Source of the DNA: Pseudomonadota bacterium
Lineage (GTDB): Bacteria > Pseudomonadota > Alphaproteobacteria > Rhizobiales > Xanthobacteraceae
Reading direction: 5' to 3'
DNA length: 34,216 nucleotides
Assembly (NCBI GenBank): GCA_023435725.1
Contig: JAEYRD010000168.1
Span: 1 to 34,216, forward strand
Each line of letters opens with the position of its first letter. The first letter of the stretch is position 1. The notes beneath the pieces were generated by a model. It had not been told where the DNA came from. It searched no databases and saw only the letters and a program-made list of their open reading frames with translations. Of this stretch, positions 22,949 to 30,062 are shown one piece after another. The position numbers and the translations under genes were made by a program.

Positions 22949-23944
22949 ATGCTGAAATACCTCGCTAAAATTTCGATGGATATTTTCCCCTCGGTGCTCG
23001 CGACCATCATCGGGGCGTACATCGTTAACCACTACATTAACGCCAAGCCGGCGGCTGATGCCCCTGCGGCTGTTGTCGCCCCTGCCCAGCCCGGCAAGGA
23101 CGGCAAGCCTGCCGACGTTGCCAACCTCCCGGCCCCCGGCGTCAAGGCCAAGGGCGTCTCTGAGAAAAGCGTGTCCGACAAGGCGGCGGCCGAAAAGCCG
23201 GCCGACAAGTCCGCCGAACATCCGGTCGAGGCCAAGGCTGCGGACGTGGCTCCGGCCGAGACCGCTTCGCACGGCCGCGCCCCGGCGCGTGAGAAGGCGG
23301 TTGCCAAGTCCACTCCAACGTCCACCCCAGCGTCCACTCCCGCCGCCCCGGTGGTCGAGGCCAATTCGGCGCCGGCTGCTGCGTCCCCGGCCGCGACCCC
23401 CGACGCCAACGATCTCGTGCGGGCCGCCGTTGAGCGGCTGCGCAAATCGCCTGAGGGCAAGGCCGCGGAAGCCAAGCCTGAATCCAGGCCTTCTGAGACC
23501 AGGCCTTCTGAGACCAGGTCTTCTGAGACCAGGTCTTCTGAGATCAGGCCTTCCGAGACCAAGTCGGCCGAGAGGACGCCGGAGCCTGCGGTGCAGGAAG
23601 CCGCCCGCACGCCCGAAGCCCCCCGCGCCGTGACTGCGGTGCCGTCGACGGTACGTCCGCTGCCGCCGCCGATCACGGTGTCGACGCCGTCATCCGAGGC
23701 CTATGGCAATGGCAGCTCGTCCCAGGCCAATCCGCCCTACACGGCCTCGATCGGCAATGATGACCCCAACCGGATGACGCCGCCGGCTGATATCCCGGTC
23801 CCGGTGATCGCGCCACCGCTCGATCTGCGTGCCGACGCCGGCGCGGCCGCGCCGCGGCCGAAGACCAATGTCGCCGACGAGATGTTGTCGGGCATGAAGT
23901 CGATGTTCCACGCCGTTCTGCCCAAGGGCGCCACTCCCGACTAA
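22949..23944 (+). CDS. Membrane-anchored low-complexity protein, function unknown
   Basis: A 331-residue protein. Residues about 9-31 (SMDIFPSVLATIIGAYIVNH) form one transmembrane segment near the N-terminus. The rest is low complexity: Ala/Lys/Pro/Glu from 33 to 175, a run of five-residue RPSET-type repeats at about 180-204, then Pro/Ser/Thr-rich sequence and a short conserved-looking end (NVADEMLSGMKSMFHAVLP). No domain is recognised. The shape, a membrane anchor, long flexible linker and short C-terminal helix, is like envelope-spanning or tether proteins, but this is inference. The gene is alone on the plus strand, convergent with the TPR lipoprotein gene; a small GC hairpin (GCGGG/CCCGC, 23946-23962) lies between the stops. 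Confidence 0.75.
   Translation: MLKYLAKISMDIFPSVLATIIGAYIVNHYINAKPAADAPAAVVAPAQPGKDGKPADVANLPAPGVKAKGVSEKSVSDKAAAEKPADKSAEHPVEAKAADVAPAETASHGRAPAREKAVAKSTPTSTPASTPAAPVVEANSAPAAASPAATPDANDLVRAAVERLRKSPEGKAAEAKPESRPSETRPSETRSSETRSSEIRPSETKSAERTPEPAVQEAARTPEAPRAVTAVPSTVRPLPPPITVSTPSSEAYGNGSSSQANPPYTASIGNDDPNRMTPPADIPVPVIAPPLDLRADAGAAAPRPKTNVADEMLSGMKSMFHAVLPKGATPD
23486..23560 (+). repeat. Five tandem 15-bp units (minisatellite) inside the low-complexity gene
   Basis: AGGCCTTCTGAGACC is repeated five times head to tail at 23486-23560 with single-base changes (AGGTCTTCT in units 3 and 4, AGATC ending unit 4, TTCCGAG in unit 5). A more worn unit follows at 23561-23575. The period is a multiple of three, so copy-number changes keep the frame and add or remove Arg-Pro/Ser-Ser-Glu-Thr units. 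Confidence 0.95.
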
Positions 23945-23966
23945 GGCGGGACCTGAGCCCGCGCTA

Positions 23967-24617
23967 TCAGCCGCCGACGCGGGCGAGGCCGCTGCGGGCG
24001 GCATCGTCGCGTGGACGCAAGGCGACCGCCTTGTTGTAGGATGCTGCAGCCTTGGCCTTGTCACCCAGTTTCTCATAGGCCTGTCCCCGCGCGGTCCAGA
24101 CCTGGGCATTGTGCGGATCGGCCTCGGACGCCTCATCGAGGTCAGCCGCCGCTTCCTTGACCTTGCCGAGGGCCAGATAGCTGGTGGCGCGGCCGAGCAG
24201 CGGCTCGGCCTTCTGCGGGTTGAGCCCGCTCGCGGCGCTGAAATCGGCGATGGCGAAATCGTGCTGGTTGTTGCCCTGATAGATCAGGGCGCGGCCATAG
24301 AGCGCCTGCGCATTGTACGGATCGAGCCCGACGGCACGATTGAACTCGTCCAGCGCTGCCGCCGTCTCCCCGGACTTTGCCAGGGCTTGGGCCTTTGCCG
24401 TGTGAGTCTGGGCTTCGGTGACGTTGCCGGCGCTGACCGCGCTCTCCGGGGTGGCAGCCGCCTTCGGTGTATCCTGCGGCTTGTCCTTCTCCGGCATCAA
24501 AGATCCCAGATCGAAGGAGCAGCCGCACAGTGCGATCCCCATCAAGGTCAGCGCGAGCGGCTGCCGCCAGAGCTGGCGTCGCCGCGCCAGGCAGCGTTCG
24601 GGGAAAGGGGAGGCCAT
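23967..24617 (-). CDS. TPR-repeat lipoprotein
   Basis: A 216-residue exported protein. An n-region with arginines, a hydrophobic core (20-30) and the lipobox-like LCGC with C33 as the likely lipidation site mark it as a lipoprotein. After a disordered acidic/Pro stretch (40-65) come about four TPR motifs: AKAQALAKSGETAAALDEFNRAV, AQALYGRALIYQ..., EPLLGRATSYLALGKVKEAAADL and AQVWTARGQAYEKLGDKAKAAASY. TPRs bind protein partners, often in outer membrane or envelope assembly. It is downstream of rpsU on the same strand but separated by a strong terminator, so it should have its own promoter in 24618-24685. The partner is unknown. Confidence 0.88.
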   Translation of the reverse strand: MASPFPERCLARRRQLWRQPLALTLMGIALCGCSFDLGSLMPEKDKPQDTPKAAATPESAVSAGNVTEAQTHTAKAQALAKSGETAAALDEFNRAVGLDPYNAQALYGRALIYQGNNQHDFAIADFSAASGLNPQKAEPLLGRATSYLALGKVKEAAADLDEASEADPHNAQVWTARGQAYEKLGDKAKAAASYNKAVALRPRDDAARSGLARVGG

Positions 24618-24685
24618 CTACGGTTCGCTCGCGCTGGTGCCGCATCGGTAGTGCCCCGTCCCAGAAAGGCACCGCTCACAAAACA

Positions 24686-24712
24686 ATGACGCGGGCCAAG
24701 GGCCCGCGTCAT
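24686..24712 (-). terminator. Strong Rho-independent terminator of rpsU
   Basis: A 12-bp perfect inverted repeat, ATGACGCGGGCC (24686-24697) and GGCCCGCGTCAT (24701-24712), has a three-base loop. On the minus strand it is followed by TGTTTTG, and it starts 31 bases after the rpsU stop. This is the clearest intrinsic terminator in the window. Confidence 0.85.
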
Positions 24713-24742
24713 CGAAAACCGAGGTCTTACAAGTTCGGCAAA

Positions 24743-25039
24743 TCAGCGCGGTCCGCGCGGACCAGCACCCGGGCCACCACGGCCGCCACGATCACCGCCG
24801 GGACCTGCGCCAAACACCGGCTTCGGCTTCATCGGCAGCAGGCCTTCGCGCTGGAGCTTCTTGCGGGCCAGCTTGCGTGCACGGCGCACGGCTTCGGCCT
24901 TTTCGCGGGCCTTCTTCTCTGAGGGCTTCTCGTAGTGTCCGCGGAGCTTCATCTCGCGGAAAATCCCCTCGCGCTGCATCTTCTTCTTCAGCGCCTTGAG
25001 GGCTTGATCGACATTGTTATCGCGAACGAGAACCTGCAC
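24743..25039 (-). CDS. rpsU: 30S ribosomal protein S21 with Gly/Arg tail
   Basis: A 98-residue S21. The normal part covers about 1-68: QVLVRDNNVDQALKALKKKMQREGIFREMK, the basic REMKLRGHYEKPSEKKAREK, and a Lys/Arg-rich helix. S21 sits near the anti-Shine-Dalgarno region of the 30S platform and helps initiation. Residues about 75-98 form a Gly/Pro/Arg tail with RGG-like elements, longer than in E. coli (71 residues) and familiar from Bradyrhizobium. The start is GTG at 25039, preceded by AGAGGA; no in-frame ATG is close. It is single, with its own terminator, and divergent from aqpZ. Confidence 0.96.
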   Translation of the reverse strand: MQVLVRDNNVDQALKALKKKMQREGIFREMKLRGHYEKPSEKKAREKAEAVRRARKLARKKLQREGLLPMKPKPVFGAGPGGDRGGRGGPGAGPRGPR

Positions 25040-25303
25040 GCGGCATCCTCTTCAGTAGATCGGATTTGAATTCTGGTAAGTCAAAGGGGATGGCGAAAAG
25101 CGCATGCCCTTAACCTTGAGGGCGCGGATGTATCAGACAAAACCTGGGATGTCCACCTGCCAAGCGGGTTTTCGGGCCAAGTTCGGCCATTAAATGCGGC
25201 GAAAATACCTCCTCGCAGCCCCGATTTGGGAGATTTAGCGCCATTGGCGGGGCGGCGGCCGGAGCTTTGTTCCGGAATTCCAGGAATCAGGGGAGACGCC
25301 CAC

Positions 25304-26026
25304 ATGGACATGAAGAAATACGCCGCCGAGGCCATCGGAACATTCTGGCTTACATTCGCCGGCTGCGGCAGCGCGGTGATCGCAGCCGGCTTTCCGCAAG
25401 TCGGAATCGGCCTTGTCGGCGTGTCCCTGGCGTTCGGGCTGAGCGTGGTCACGATGGCCTATGCGATCGGTCATATCTCGGGCTGTCATCTGAACCCGGC
25501 CGTCACCGTCGGGCTCGCCGCCGGCGGGCGCTTTCCGGCAGGGCAGATCCTGCCCTACGTGATTGCGCAGGTTTGCGGCGCGATCGTAGCCGCCGCGCTG
25601 CTCTATGTGATCGCCAGCGGCGCTCCCGGATTCGATGTCAGCAAGGGCTTTGCATCCAACGGCTTTGATGCGCATTCGCCCGGCCACTACAGCATGTTCG
25701 CCGGCTTCATCACCGAGGTGGTGATGACCATGATGTTCCTGTTCATCATCATGGGCGCCACCCACGGCCGTGCGCCTGCGGGCTTCGCGCCGCTCGCGAT
25801 CGGGCTTGCGCTGGTGATGATCCATCTGGTCAGCATCCCCGTCACCAACACCTCGGTGAATCCGGCGCGCAGCACGGGCCCCGCGCTGTTCGTCGGCGGC
25901 TGGGCGCTGGCACAGCTCTGGCTATTCTGGGTCGCCCCCCTGATCGGCGGCGCGCTGGGCGGGGTGATCTATCGCTGGCTCAGCGACGAGCCCGCGGGCG
26001 TCGTCACGGGCGCGAAAACGGCCTAG
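25304..26026 (+). CDS. aqpZ: Aquaporin Z, water channel
   Basis: A 240-residue aquaporin with six transmembrane helices and two NPA half-helices, HLNPAVTVG (NPA 64-66) and TSVNPARSTGPA (NPA 186-188). The aromatic/arginine filter residues match E. coli AqpZ (F43, H174, T183, R189): here F44, H174, T183 and R189. This predicts a water-selective channel rather than a glycerol facilitator. The ATG at 25304 follows GGGGAGA; a GTG at 25226 would add 26 non-family residues. It is single and followed by a palindromic repeat that may serve as its terminator. Confidence 0.97.
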   Translation: MDMKKYAAEAIGTFWLTFAGCGSAVIAAGFPQVGIGLVGVSLAFGLSVVTMAYAIGHISGCHLNPAVTVGLAAGGRFPAGQILPYVIAQVCGAIVAAALLYVIASGAPGFDVSKGFASNGFDAHSPGHYSMFAGFITEVVMTMMFLFIIMGATHGRAPAGFAPLAIGLALVMIHLVSIPVTNTSVNPARSTGPALFVGGWALAQLWLFWVAPLIGGALGGVIYRWLSDEPAGVVTGAKTA

Positions 26027-26027
26027 A

Positions 26028-26071
26028 GCGTTTTCGAGCGAAGTGGATACCGGTTCGCGTCAAGAAAACGC
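26028..26071. repeat. Palindromic intergenic element after aqpZ
   Basis: The outer arms GCGTTTTC (26028-26035) and GAAAACGC (26064-26071) are perfect. Inside them GCGAA and TTCGC form a second inverted pair around GTGGATACCG. The whole gives a two-tier cruciform or hairpin starting two bases after the aqpZ stop. I recall nearly the same sequence, TAGAGCGTTTTCGAGCGAAG, in many Bradyrhizobium intergenic regions, so this is a member of a dispersed repeat family, possibly also a terminator. Confidence 0.75.
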
Positions 26072-26125
26072 GTCAAACAAAAATCCAGTCGCAAGATCGG
26101 GATCGCGGCAGTTGCCGCGGTCCCA

Positions 26126-27232
26126 TCACTTGTCTTTCTGCGGCCTGACCTCGGTGACGTGGCCCATCTTGCGGCCGGGGCGCGGCGCACCCTTGCCGTA
26201 GATGTGTACGGTCGCGCCCGGAACGGTCAGCCATTTCTCGTAGTCGTTGATCTCGTCGCCGATCAGATTGGTCATGGTGACGACCTCGCCGTGGCGAACG
26301 GGTTTGCCGAGCGGCCAGCCGGCAATGGCGCGTATGTGCTGCTCGAACTGCGAGACCGAGGCGCCATCGAGGGTCCAGTGTCCGGAATTGTGCACGCGCG
26401 GGGCGATCTCGTTGACCAGCACCTTCGGTCCGGTGCCATTGGCGAGCACGAACATCTCGACGGCGAGGACACCCACATAGTCGAGCGCGCTGGCGATCTT
26501 GCCGGCGATGCTGCGCGCTTCCTCGGCGAGCGCATCGGGAATCGGCGCGGGCGCACGGGATATCTTCAGAATGTGATCGCGATGCTCGTTCTCGGTGACG
26601 TCGAAACACTCGACCTGACCTGCGGCCGAGCGCGCGGCGATCACGGAGATCTCGCGCTCGAACGGTACGAAGGCTTCCAGGATCGCTGATTTGGTGGCGA
26701 GGCTGGTCCACACCTTGGCGATGTCGTCGCCCGCGCGGATGATGGCCTGGCCCTTGCCGTCGTAGCCGAAGCGGCGGGTCTTCAGCACGGCCGGAAGGCC
26801 GATCCTGACGATCGCTTCGCGCAACGACGAGACCGACGTGACATCGGCATAGGCTGCGGTGCCGATGCCGAGCCGCGTCACGAAATCCTTCTCGGCGAGC
26901 CGGTCCTGGGTGGTCTCGAGCACCTTGCGGTTCGGCAGCACCGGGCGGCGCGCATCCAGCACCAGCGCGGCGGCCGCTGGCACGTTCTCGAATTCGTAGG
27001 TGATGACGTCGACGTCGTTGGCAAACAGCTCGAGCGCTTCGACGTCGGCATATTCGGCGCAGGTCGCATTCAGCACGACGTCGAAAGCCGGCGAATCCGG
27101 ATCGGGCGAGAACACCTGGCAGCGCAGGCCGAGCCGCGCCGCGGCCATGGCCAGCATCCGCCCCAATTGTCCGCCGCCGAGGATTCCGATGGTGTCGCCG
27201 GGCTTCAGCTTCACCTGCTTTGCGTCAGTCAC
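26126..27232 (-). CDS. purK: 5-(carboxyamino)imidazole ribonucleotide synthase
   Basis: A 368-residue ATP-grasp enzyme that carboxylates AIR with bicarbonate and ATP in de novo purine synthesis. Seen: N-terminal GILGGGQLGRMLAMAA (16-31), the ATP-grasp core with KTRRFGYDGKGQ and EAFVPFEREISVIAAR, and the metal-binding EIAPRVHNSGHWT near 275-287. The start is GTG at 27232, overlapping the purE stop by 4 bases (GTGA), so translation is coupled. Length is typical. Confidence 0.97.
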   Translation of the reverse strand: MTDAKQVKLKPGDTIGILGGGQLGRMLAMAAARLGLRCQVFSPDPDSPAFDVVLNATCAEYADVEALELFANDVDVITYEFENVPAAAALVLDARRPVLPNRKVLETTQDRLAEKDFVTRLGIGTAAYADVTSVSSLREAIVRIGLPAVLKTRRFGYDGKGQAIIRAGDDIAKVWTSLATKSAILEAFVPFEREISVIAARSAAGQVECFDVTENEHRDHILKISRAPAPIPDALAEEARSIAGKIASALDYVGVLAVEMFVLANGTGPKVLVNEIAPRVHNSGHWTLDGASVSQFEQHIRAIAGWPLGKPVRHGEVVTMTNLIGDEINDYEKWLTVPGATVHIYGKGAPRPGRKMGHVTEVRPQKDK

Positions 27233-27717
27233 GCCTTGTCCTCCGGGCGCTCGGCAACCGCCTCGGTCTGCGCCTTGCGCCAGGCGGCGAGGCGGTCGGA
27301 CAATGCCGGGTCGGACAATGCCAGCACGGAAGCCGCGAGCAGCGCCGCGTTGATCGCGCCAGCCTTGCCGATGGCAAGAGTGCCGACCGGGATGCCCGCA
27401 GGCATCTGGACGATCGAATAGAGCGAATCGATGCCCTTGAGCGTCTTGGATTCGACGGGAACGCCGAACACCGGCAGTTCCGTCAGCGCCGCCGCCATGC
27501 CGGGCAGATGCGCGGCGCCGCCGGCGCCGGCGATGATGACTTTGTAACCTGCCGTCTTGGCGCCCTTGGCGAAGGCAAACAGCCGGTCGGGGGTGCGGTG
27601 TGCCGAGACAATGCGGGCGTCGGCGGCAATGCCGAGCGCCGCAAGCGTGTCGGCGGCATGCCGCATCGTGTCCCAGTCCGACTGGCTTCCCATGATGATG
27701 GCGATCGGCGCGGTCAT
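27229..27717 (-). CDS. purE: N5-carboxyaminoimidazole ribonucleotide mutase (class I PurE)
   Basis: A 162-residue class I PurE, which moves the carboxylate of N5-CAIR, the PurK product, to give CAIR. Seen: MGSQSDWDTM (phosphate loop), IVSAHRTPDRLF with the catalytic His of the SAHRTP motif, and GAGGAAHLPGM (the GxGGxAHLPG motif). Pairing with purK confirms the two-step bacterial route rather than the class II AIR carboxylase. It is first of the purEK operon and divergent from the diguanylate cyclase gene, 87 bases between starts. No PurR box was recognised. Confidence 0.98.
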   Translation of the reverse strand: MTAPIAIIMGSQSDWDTMRHAADTLAALGIAADARIVSAHRTPDRLFAFAKGAKTAGYKVIIAGAGGAAHLPGMAAALTELPVFGVPVESKTLKGIDSLYSIVQMPAGIPVGTLAIGKAGAINAALLAASVLALSDPALSDRLAAWRKAQTEAVAERPEDKA

Positions 27718-27804
27718 GACGTCAATTGTGCCCGGAAAACAGAAAGATAGGCCAGATTAATGGTTCCGGCCGGCGGCTCGCAAGGCGGTGGCAAGGAGAA
27801 GGGA

Positions 27805-28557
27805 ATGCACTATCCTGTCTTGGTGAATCCCCGCAAGCCTTCATTGAGCAGGTTGCCCATGAAGAAACCAAAAAGGGCGAGCGCTGCGAAGGCCAAAGAG
27901 GGCCGGAAGACCAGCGCCGGCCGCTCCAAAGCCGCCCCGAGGCGTCCGGCCAAGCCGGCGCGTCGCGTCGCGTCGGCCGACGGCGACGCGAAGGTCATCC
28001 GCGGCTTGCGGAGCAAGCTCAAGCAGGCCTTGCAGCGGGTCGCGGAACTCGAAGCCGCCGCGGACACTGACTTCCTGCTCGACATTCCGAACCGGCGCGG
28101 CTTCGAGCGCGAACTCCAGCGCGCCGTCGCCTACATGAAACGGTACCGCGCCAGCGGCGCGCTGGTCGTGCTCGACGTCGACCGGCTGAAGCCGATCAAC
28201 GACTCCTTCGGCCACGCCGCCGGCGACGAGGTGCTAAAGGCGATCGCCGGCGCGCTGACGCGGCAGGTCCGCGCCTCGGACGTGGTTGGTCGGCTCGGCG
28301 GCGACGAGTTTGCTCTGCTGCTCTGGAATCTCAGCGAGACCGATGCCAAGGCGAAGGCCGCGGCCTTCGAGCAGGCGATCGACGAATTGTCCTTTGTCTT
28401 TCACGGCCAGGACGTGACCGCGGGCGCGTCCGCCGGCGTCGCGCTGCTGGGAGCGCATTCCCATGCAGGCCGCGCGCTGGAGGAGGCTGACGCGGCCATG
28501 TATGTGCGCAAGGCGCAGCGCCGGCATGAGCCGCGGATCACGCTCGTCGGTCGCTGA
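27805..28557 (+). CDS. Stand-alone diguanylate cyclase with basic N-terminal tail
   Basis: A 250-residue protein with one GGDEF domain (about 80-245) that should make c-di-GMP. GGDEF is at 165-169 in RLGGDEFALL, and DxxLxxxxNRRGF appears as DTDFLLDIPNRRGFERE. The inhibitory site R156-A-S-D159 is five residues before GGDEF, the canonical RxxD position, so product inhibition is expected. There is no sensory, REC or membrane domain; residues 1-65 are Lys/Arg/Ala/Pro-rich (KKPKRASAAKAKEGRK...) and lead into a short coiled coil (LRSKLKQALQRVAELEA). I chose the ATG at 27805 for its AAGGAGAAGGGA site; an in-frame ATG at 27760 has none as good. Confidence 0.93.
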   Translation: MHYPVLVNPRKPSLSRLPMKKPKRASAAKAKEGRKTSAGRSKAAPRRPAKPARRVASADGDAKVIRGLRSKLKQALQRVAELEAAADTDFLLDIPNRRGFERELQRAVAYMKRYRASGALVVLDVDRLKPINDSFGHAAGDEVLKAIAGALTRQVRASDVVGRLGGDEFALLLWNLSETDAKAKAAAFEQAIDELSFVFHGQDVTAGASAGVALLGAHSHAGRALEEADAAMYVRKAQRRHEPRITLVGR

Positions 28558-28559
28558 TT

Positions 28560-28811
28560 CTACAGCGTGGCGAGGTCTTCCGGTACGTTGCCGAATTTAC
28601 GCAGCAGCGTGGCGTCACCGAATTCGCCGGTCATGGGATCGCCGCTGCGGCTGAACGCGACCGCGCCGATGTGGCCGGCTGCGTGCGCCAGGATCTCGGC
28701 GCGCCGCAACGCGGCCGCCGAGCTCTGGCATTCCTCGGCGACGCCCGCGACCGGCGATCCGTCGGCATCGATCAGGAAGGGCATTGCAACGTAGTAGGTC
28801 ACATCCGACAT
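28560..28811 (-). CDS. Conserved hypothetical, 83 residues
   Basis: A small soluble protein with no signal or membrane segment. It starts MSDVTYYVAMPFLIDADGSPVAGVAEECQ and has a central helix (AAALRRAEILAHAAGH) followed by a strand (IGAVAFSRSGDPMTGEFGDA). The pattern, strand-loop-helix-strand, looks like a compact alpha/beta fold. I have a sense of similar short proteins in Bradyrhizobium annotated as hypothetical, but no domain name. Start ATG at 28811. It abuts the diguanylate cyclase stop (2-base gap, convergent). The function is unknown. Confidence 0.72.
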   Translation of the reverse strand: MSDVTYYVAMPFLIDADGSPVAGVAEECQSSAAALRRAEILAHAAGHIGAVAFSRSGDPMTGEFGDATLLRKFGNVPEDLATL

Positions 28812-28829
28812 AGCGTTGCTCCAGGCAGG

Positions 28830-28863
28830 GCATGATCCAGAAGAGTTTGCGCTTGGATCATGC
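28830..28863. repeat. 10-bp perfect palindrome GCATGATCCA/TGGATCATGC
   Basis: GCATGATCCA at 28830-28839 and TGGATCATGC at 28854-28863 flank a 14-base spacer, AGAAGAGTTTGCGCT. It lies between two small minus-strand genes. GCATGATCC palindromes with AAAAGTG-like spacers are dispersed in Bradyrhizobium genomes, so this is probably one of that family. It may also act as a hairpin between the two genes. Confidence 0.7.
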
Positions 28864-28889
28864 TGCGCGATCTCATCGCGCCTTTGAAC

Positions 28890-29108
28890 TCAGGCGGCGC
28901 TGCTCTTGCTCCGCAACTTGCTCCGCGAGGTCTCGGGAATGCAGCCGGCTGAAATTGCCGCCTGCAATTCTTCCAGCTCGGCTTCCAGATATTCATTGGC
29001 CATGATCAGCGCCTTGATGGTGCTGCGCAGATTGCCGTCGCACATCGCGATCGCCTGATCGCAGGCCTGTTCATAATGGCTGTTGTCGAGAAGGGCGGTT
29101 GCCGGCAT
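28890..29108 (-). CDS. Conserved hypothetical, 72 residues, helical
   Basis: A small protein, mostly helical: residues 8-24 (NSHYEQACDQAIAMCDGN) and 28-52 (STIKALIMANEYLEAELEELQAAIS), the latter acidic and likely coiled. The last 15 residues are Ser/Arg/Lys-rich (SRSKLRSKSSAA). No domain is recognised; similar short proteins occur as hypothetical in Bradyrhizobium. Start ATG at 29108, preceded by AGAAGGACAACGCAG. It is upstream of the 83-residue gene on the same strand, with a palindrome between them. Confidence 0.7.
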   Translation of the reverse strand: MPATALLDNSHYEQACDQAIAMCDGNLRSTIKALIMANEYLEAELEELQAAISAGCIPETSRSKLRSKSSAA

Positions 29109-29237
29109 CTGCGTTGTCCTTCTGTATTGTCCTTGGGCGTTTCCTGGGGGCGTTGGGCGCTCAGATGTTCCTATTTTGTTCTTTTTGAGTCAAGCGGATT
29201 CACGTGCGGCGAGCCGCCGCGAAAAGTCCGCTCGCGA

Positions 29238-29444
29238 TCAGGCGATAATGTCCGGCGTGATCTGGTCTTCGATGAAGGCGATGCGGTCGCGCAACAGCAG
29301 CTTGCGCTTCTTCAACCGCTGCAACCGCAATAGGTCAGGGGCGGGCGATTGATGCAATGCATCGATCGCCGCATCGAGATCTCGGTGTTCCTGCTGCAAC
29401 CGGGTGAGCTCGGCTTCAAGCTCACGCTCGTCTTCATTCGTCAT
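29238..29444 (-). CDS. DUF465/YdcH-family small protein
   Basis: A 68-residue helical hairpin of the YdcH/DUF465 family: TNEDERELEAELTRLQQEHRDLDAAI (helix 1) and the conserved LLRLQRLKKRKLLLRDRIAFIED (helix 2), where LKKRKLxLKD is the family mark. The charge pattern gives two antiparallel amphipathic helices. The function is not established. The start ATG at 29444 matches the family; the frame stays open to 29531 but those residues are not family-like. It is divergent from a second family member at 29771. Confidence 0.88.
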   Translation of the reverse strand: MTNEDERELEAELTRLQQEHRDLDAAIDALHQSPAPDLLRLQRLKKRKLLLRDRIAFIEDQITPDIIA

Positions 29445-29770
29445 GTCTGCGGTGGCCGAAAAACCGAAAGGCTTGAGACTGGGCTGTGGATGCCCTGTGG
29501 AAATTATCGTCCTTGCGCGGCGTGATCGCAAGCGATCTGCGACACCGGCTCACCAATCTTCCGCAACATACTCAACGATTCGCTGCGGCGCTGCGCAAGC
29601 GCATTGATATCATGGATTTTTCCTGCGTGGTTCCCTACTCACGCTTCATTACATATGAATTTTCAAAAATGACGCTGCGACGACGGATACATATCGACAG
29701 AACGAATCGCTGATGTAGACTTCCGCGTCCGGATCGAATCCTAAGGTCATCCCTACCGAGGAGGTTTCGA
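29445..29770. other. AT-rich divergent region between the two YdcH-type genes
   Basis: This 326-bp gap contains an AT-rich stretch (about 29605-29715) much richer in A and T than the rest of the window, with TTACATATGAATTTTC near 29650 and TACATA near 29689. No gene is convincing in it. It probably carries the promoters of both small genes; I could not fix a -35/-10 pair with confidence. Confidence 0.5.
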
Positions 29771-29953
29771 ATGACAATTCAGGCACATCTGGTTGAATTG
29801 GAGCGGAAGCACAAACTTCTCGAAAACGAATTGCACGAAGCTCTCGTGCACCTTTCAACAGACGACCTGCAAATTGTTGAGTTGAAGCGCCGGAAGTTGC
29901 TGGTCAAGGACCAGATCGAACGTCTGAAGCAATCTGGCGACACGCTTCACTAG
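29771..29953 (+). CDS. Second DUF465/YdcH-family small protein
   Basis: A 60-residue protein with the same two-helix plan as the gene at 29238: TIQAHLVELERKHKLLENELHEAL then LQIVELKRRKLLVKDQIERLKQ, with the LKRRKLLVKDQI family core intact. The ATG at 29771 follows GAGGAGG, a strong ribosome site. Low GC at several codons distinguishes it slightly from neighbours. The family function is unknown; having two diverged copies within 600 bases suggests a subfunction. It ends before a long hairpin. Confidence 0.9.
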   Translation: MTIQAHLVELERKHKLLENELHEALVHLSTDDLQIVELKRRKLLVKDQIERLKQSGDTLH

Positions 29954-29985
29954 CAACCCCCGTAATATCGTAGAGTTGATCGTAC

Positions 29986-30031
29986 CCTTCACGCAGGGAT
30001 GAGGGCTATTGCACTCGTCCCTGCGTGAAGG
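29986..30031. terminator. Long bidirectional hairpin between convergent genes
   Basis: CCTTCACGCAGGGA (29986-29999) is perfectly inverted at 30018-30031, and GAG/CTC (30001-30003/30014-30016) plus one T-G pair extend the stem to about 18 pairs with a 10-base loop. It lies between the YdcH-type stop (29953) and the flavoprotein stop (30063), so it can end both transcripts. No T-run follows, which is unusual for an intrinsic terminator. Confidence 0.7.
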
Positions 30032-30062
30032 TGCGCGCCGTGCAGAGCGATCTGCGCGGCGC

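Noticed and set aside
23486..23575. Tandem 15-bp units as a possible CRISPR array
   Set aside because: Units are directly adjacent with no unique spacers, lie in frame in a gene, and no cas gene is present.
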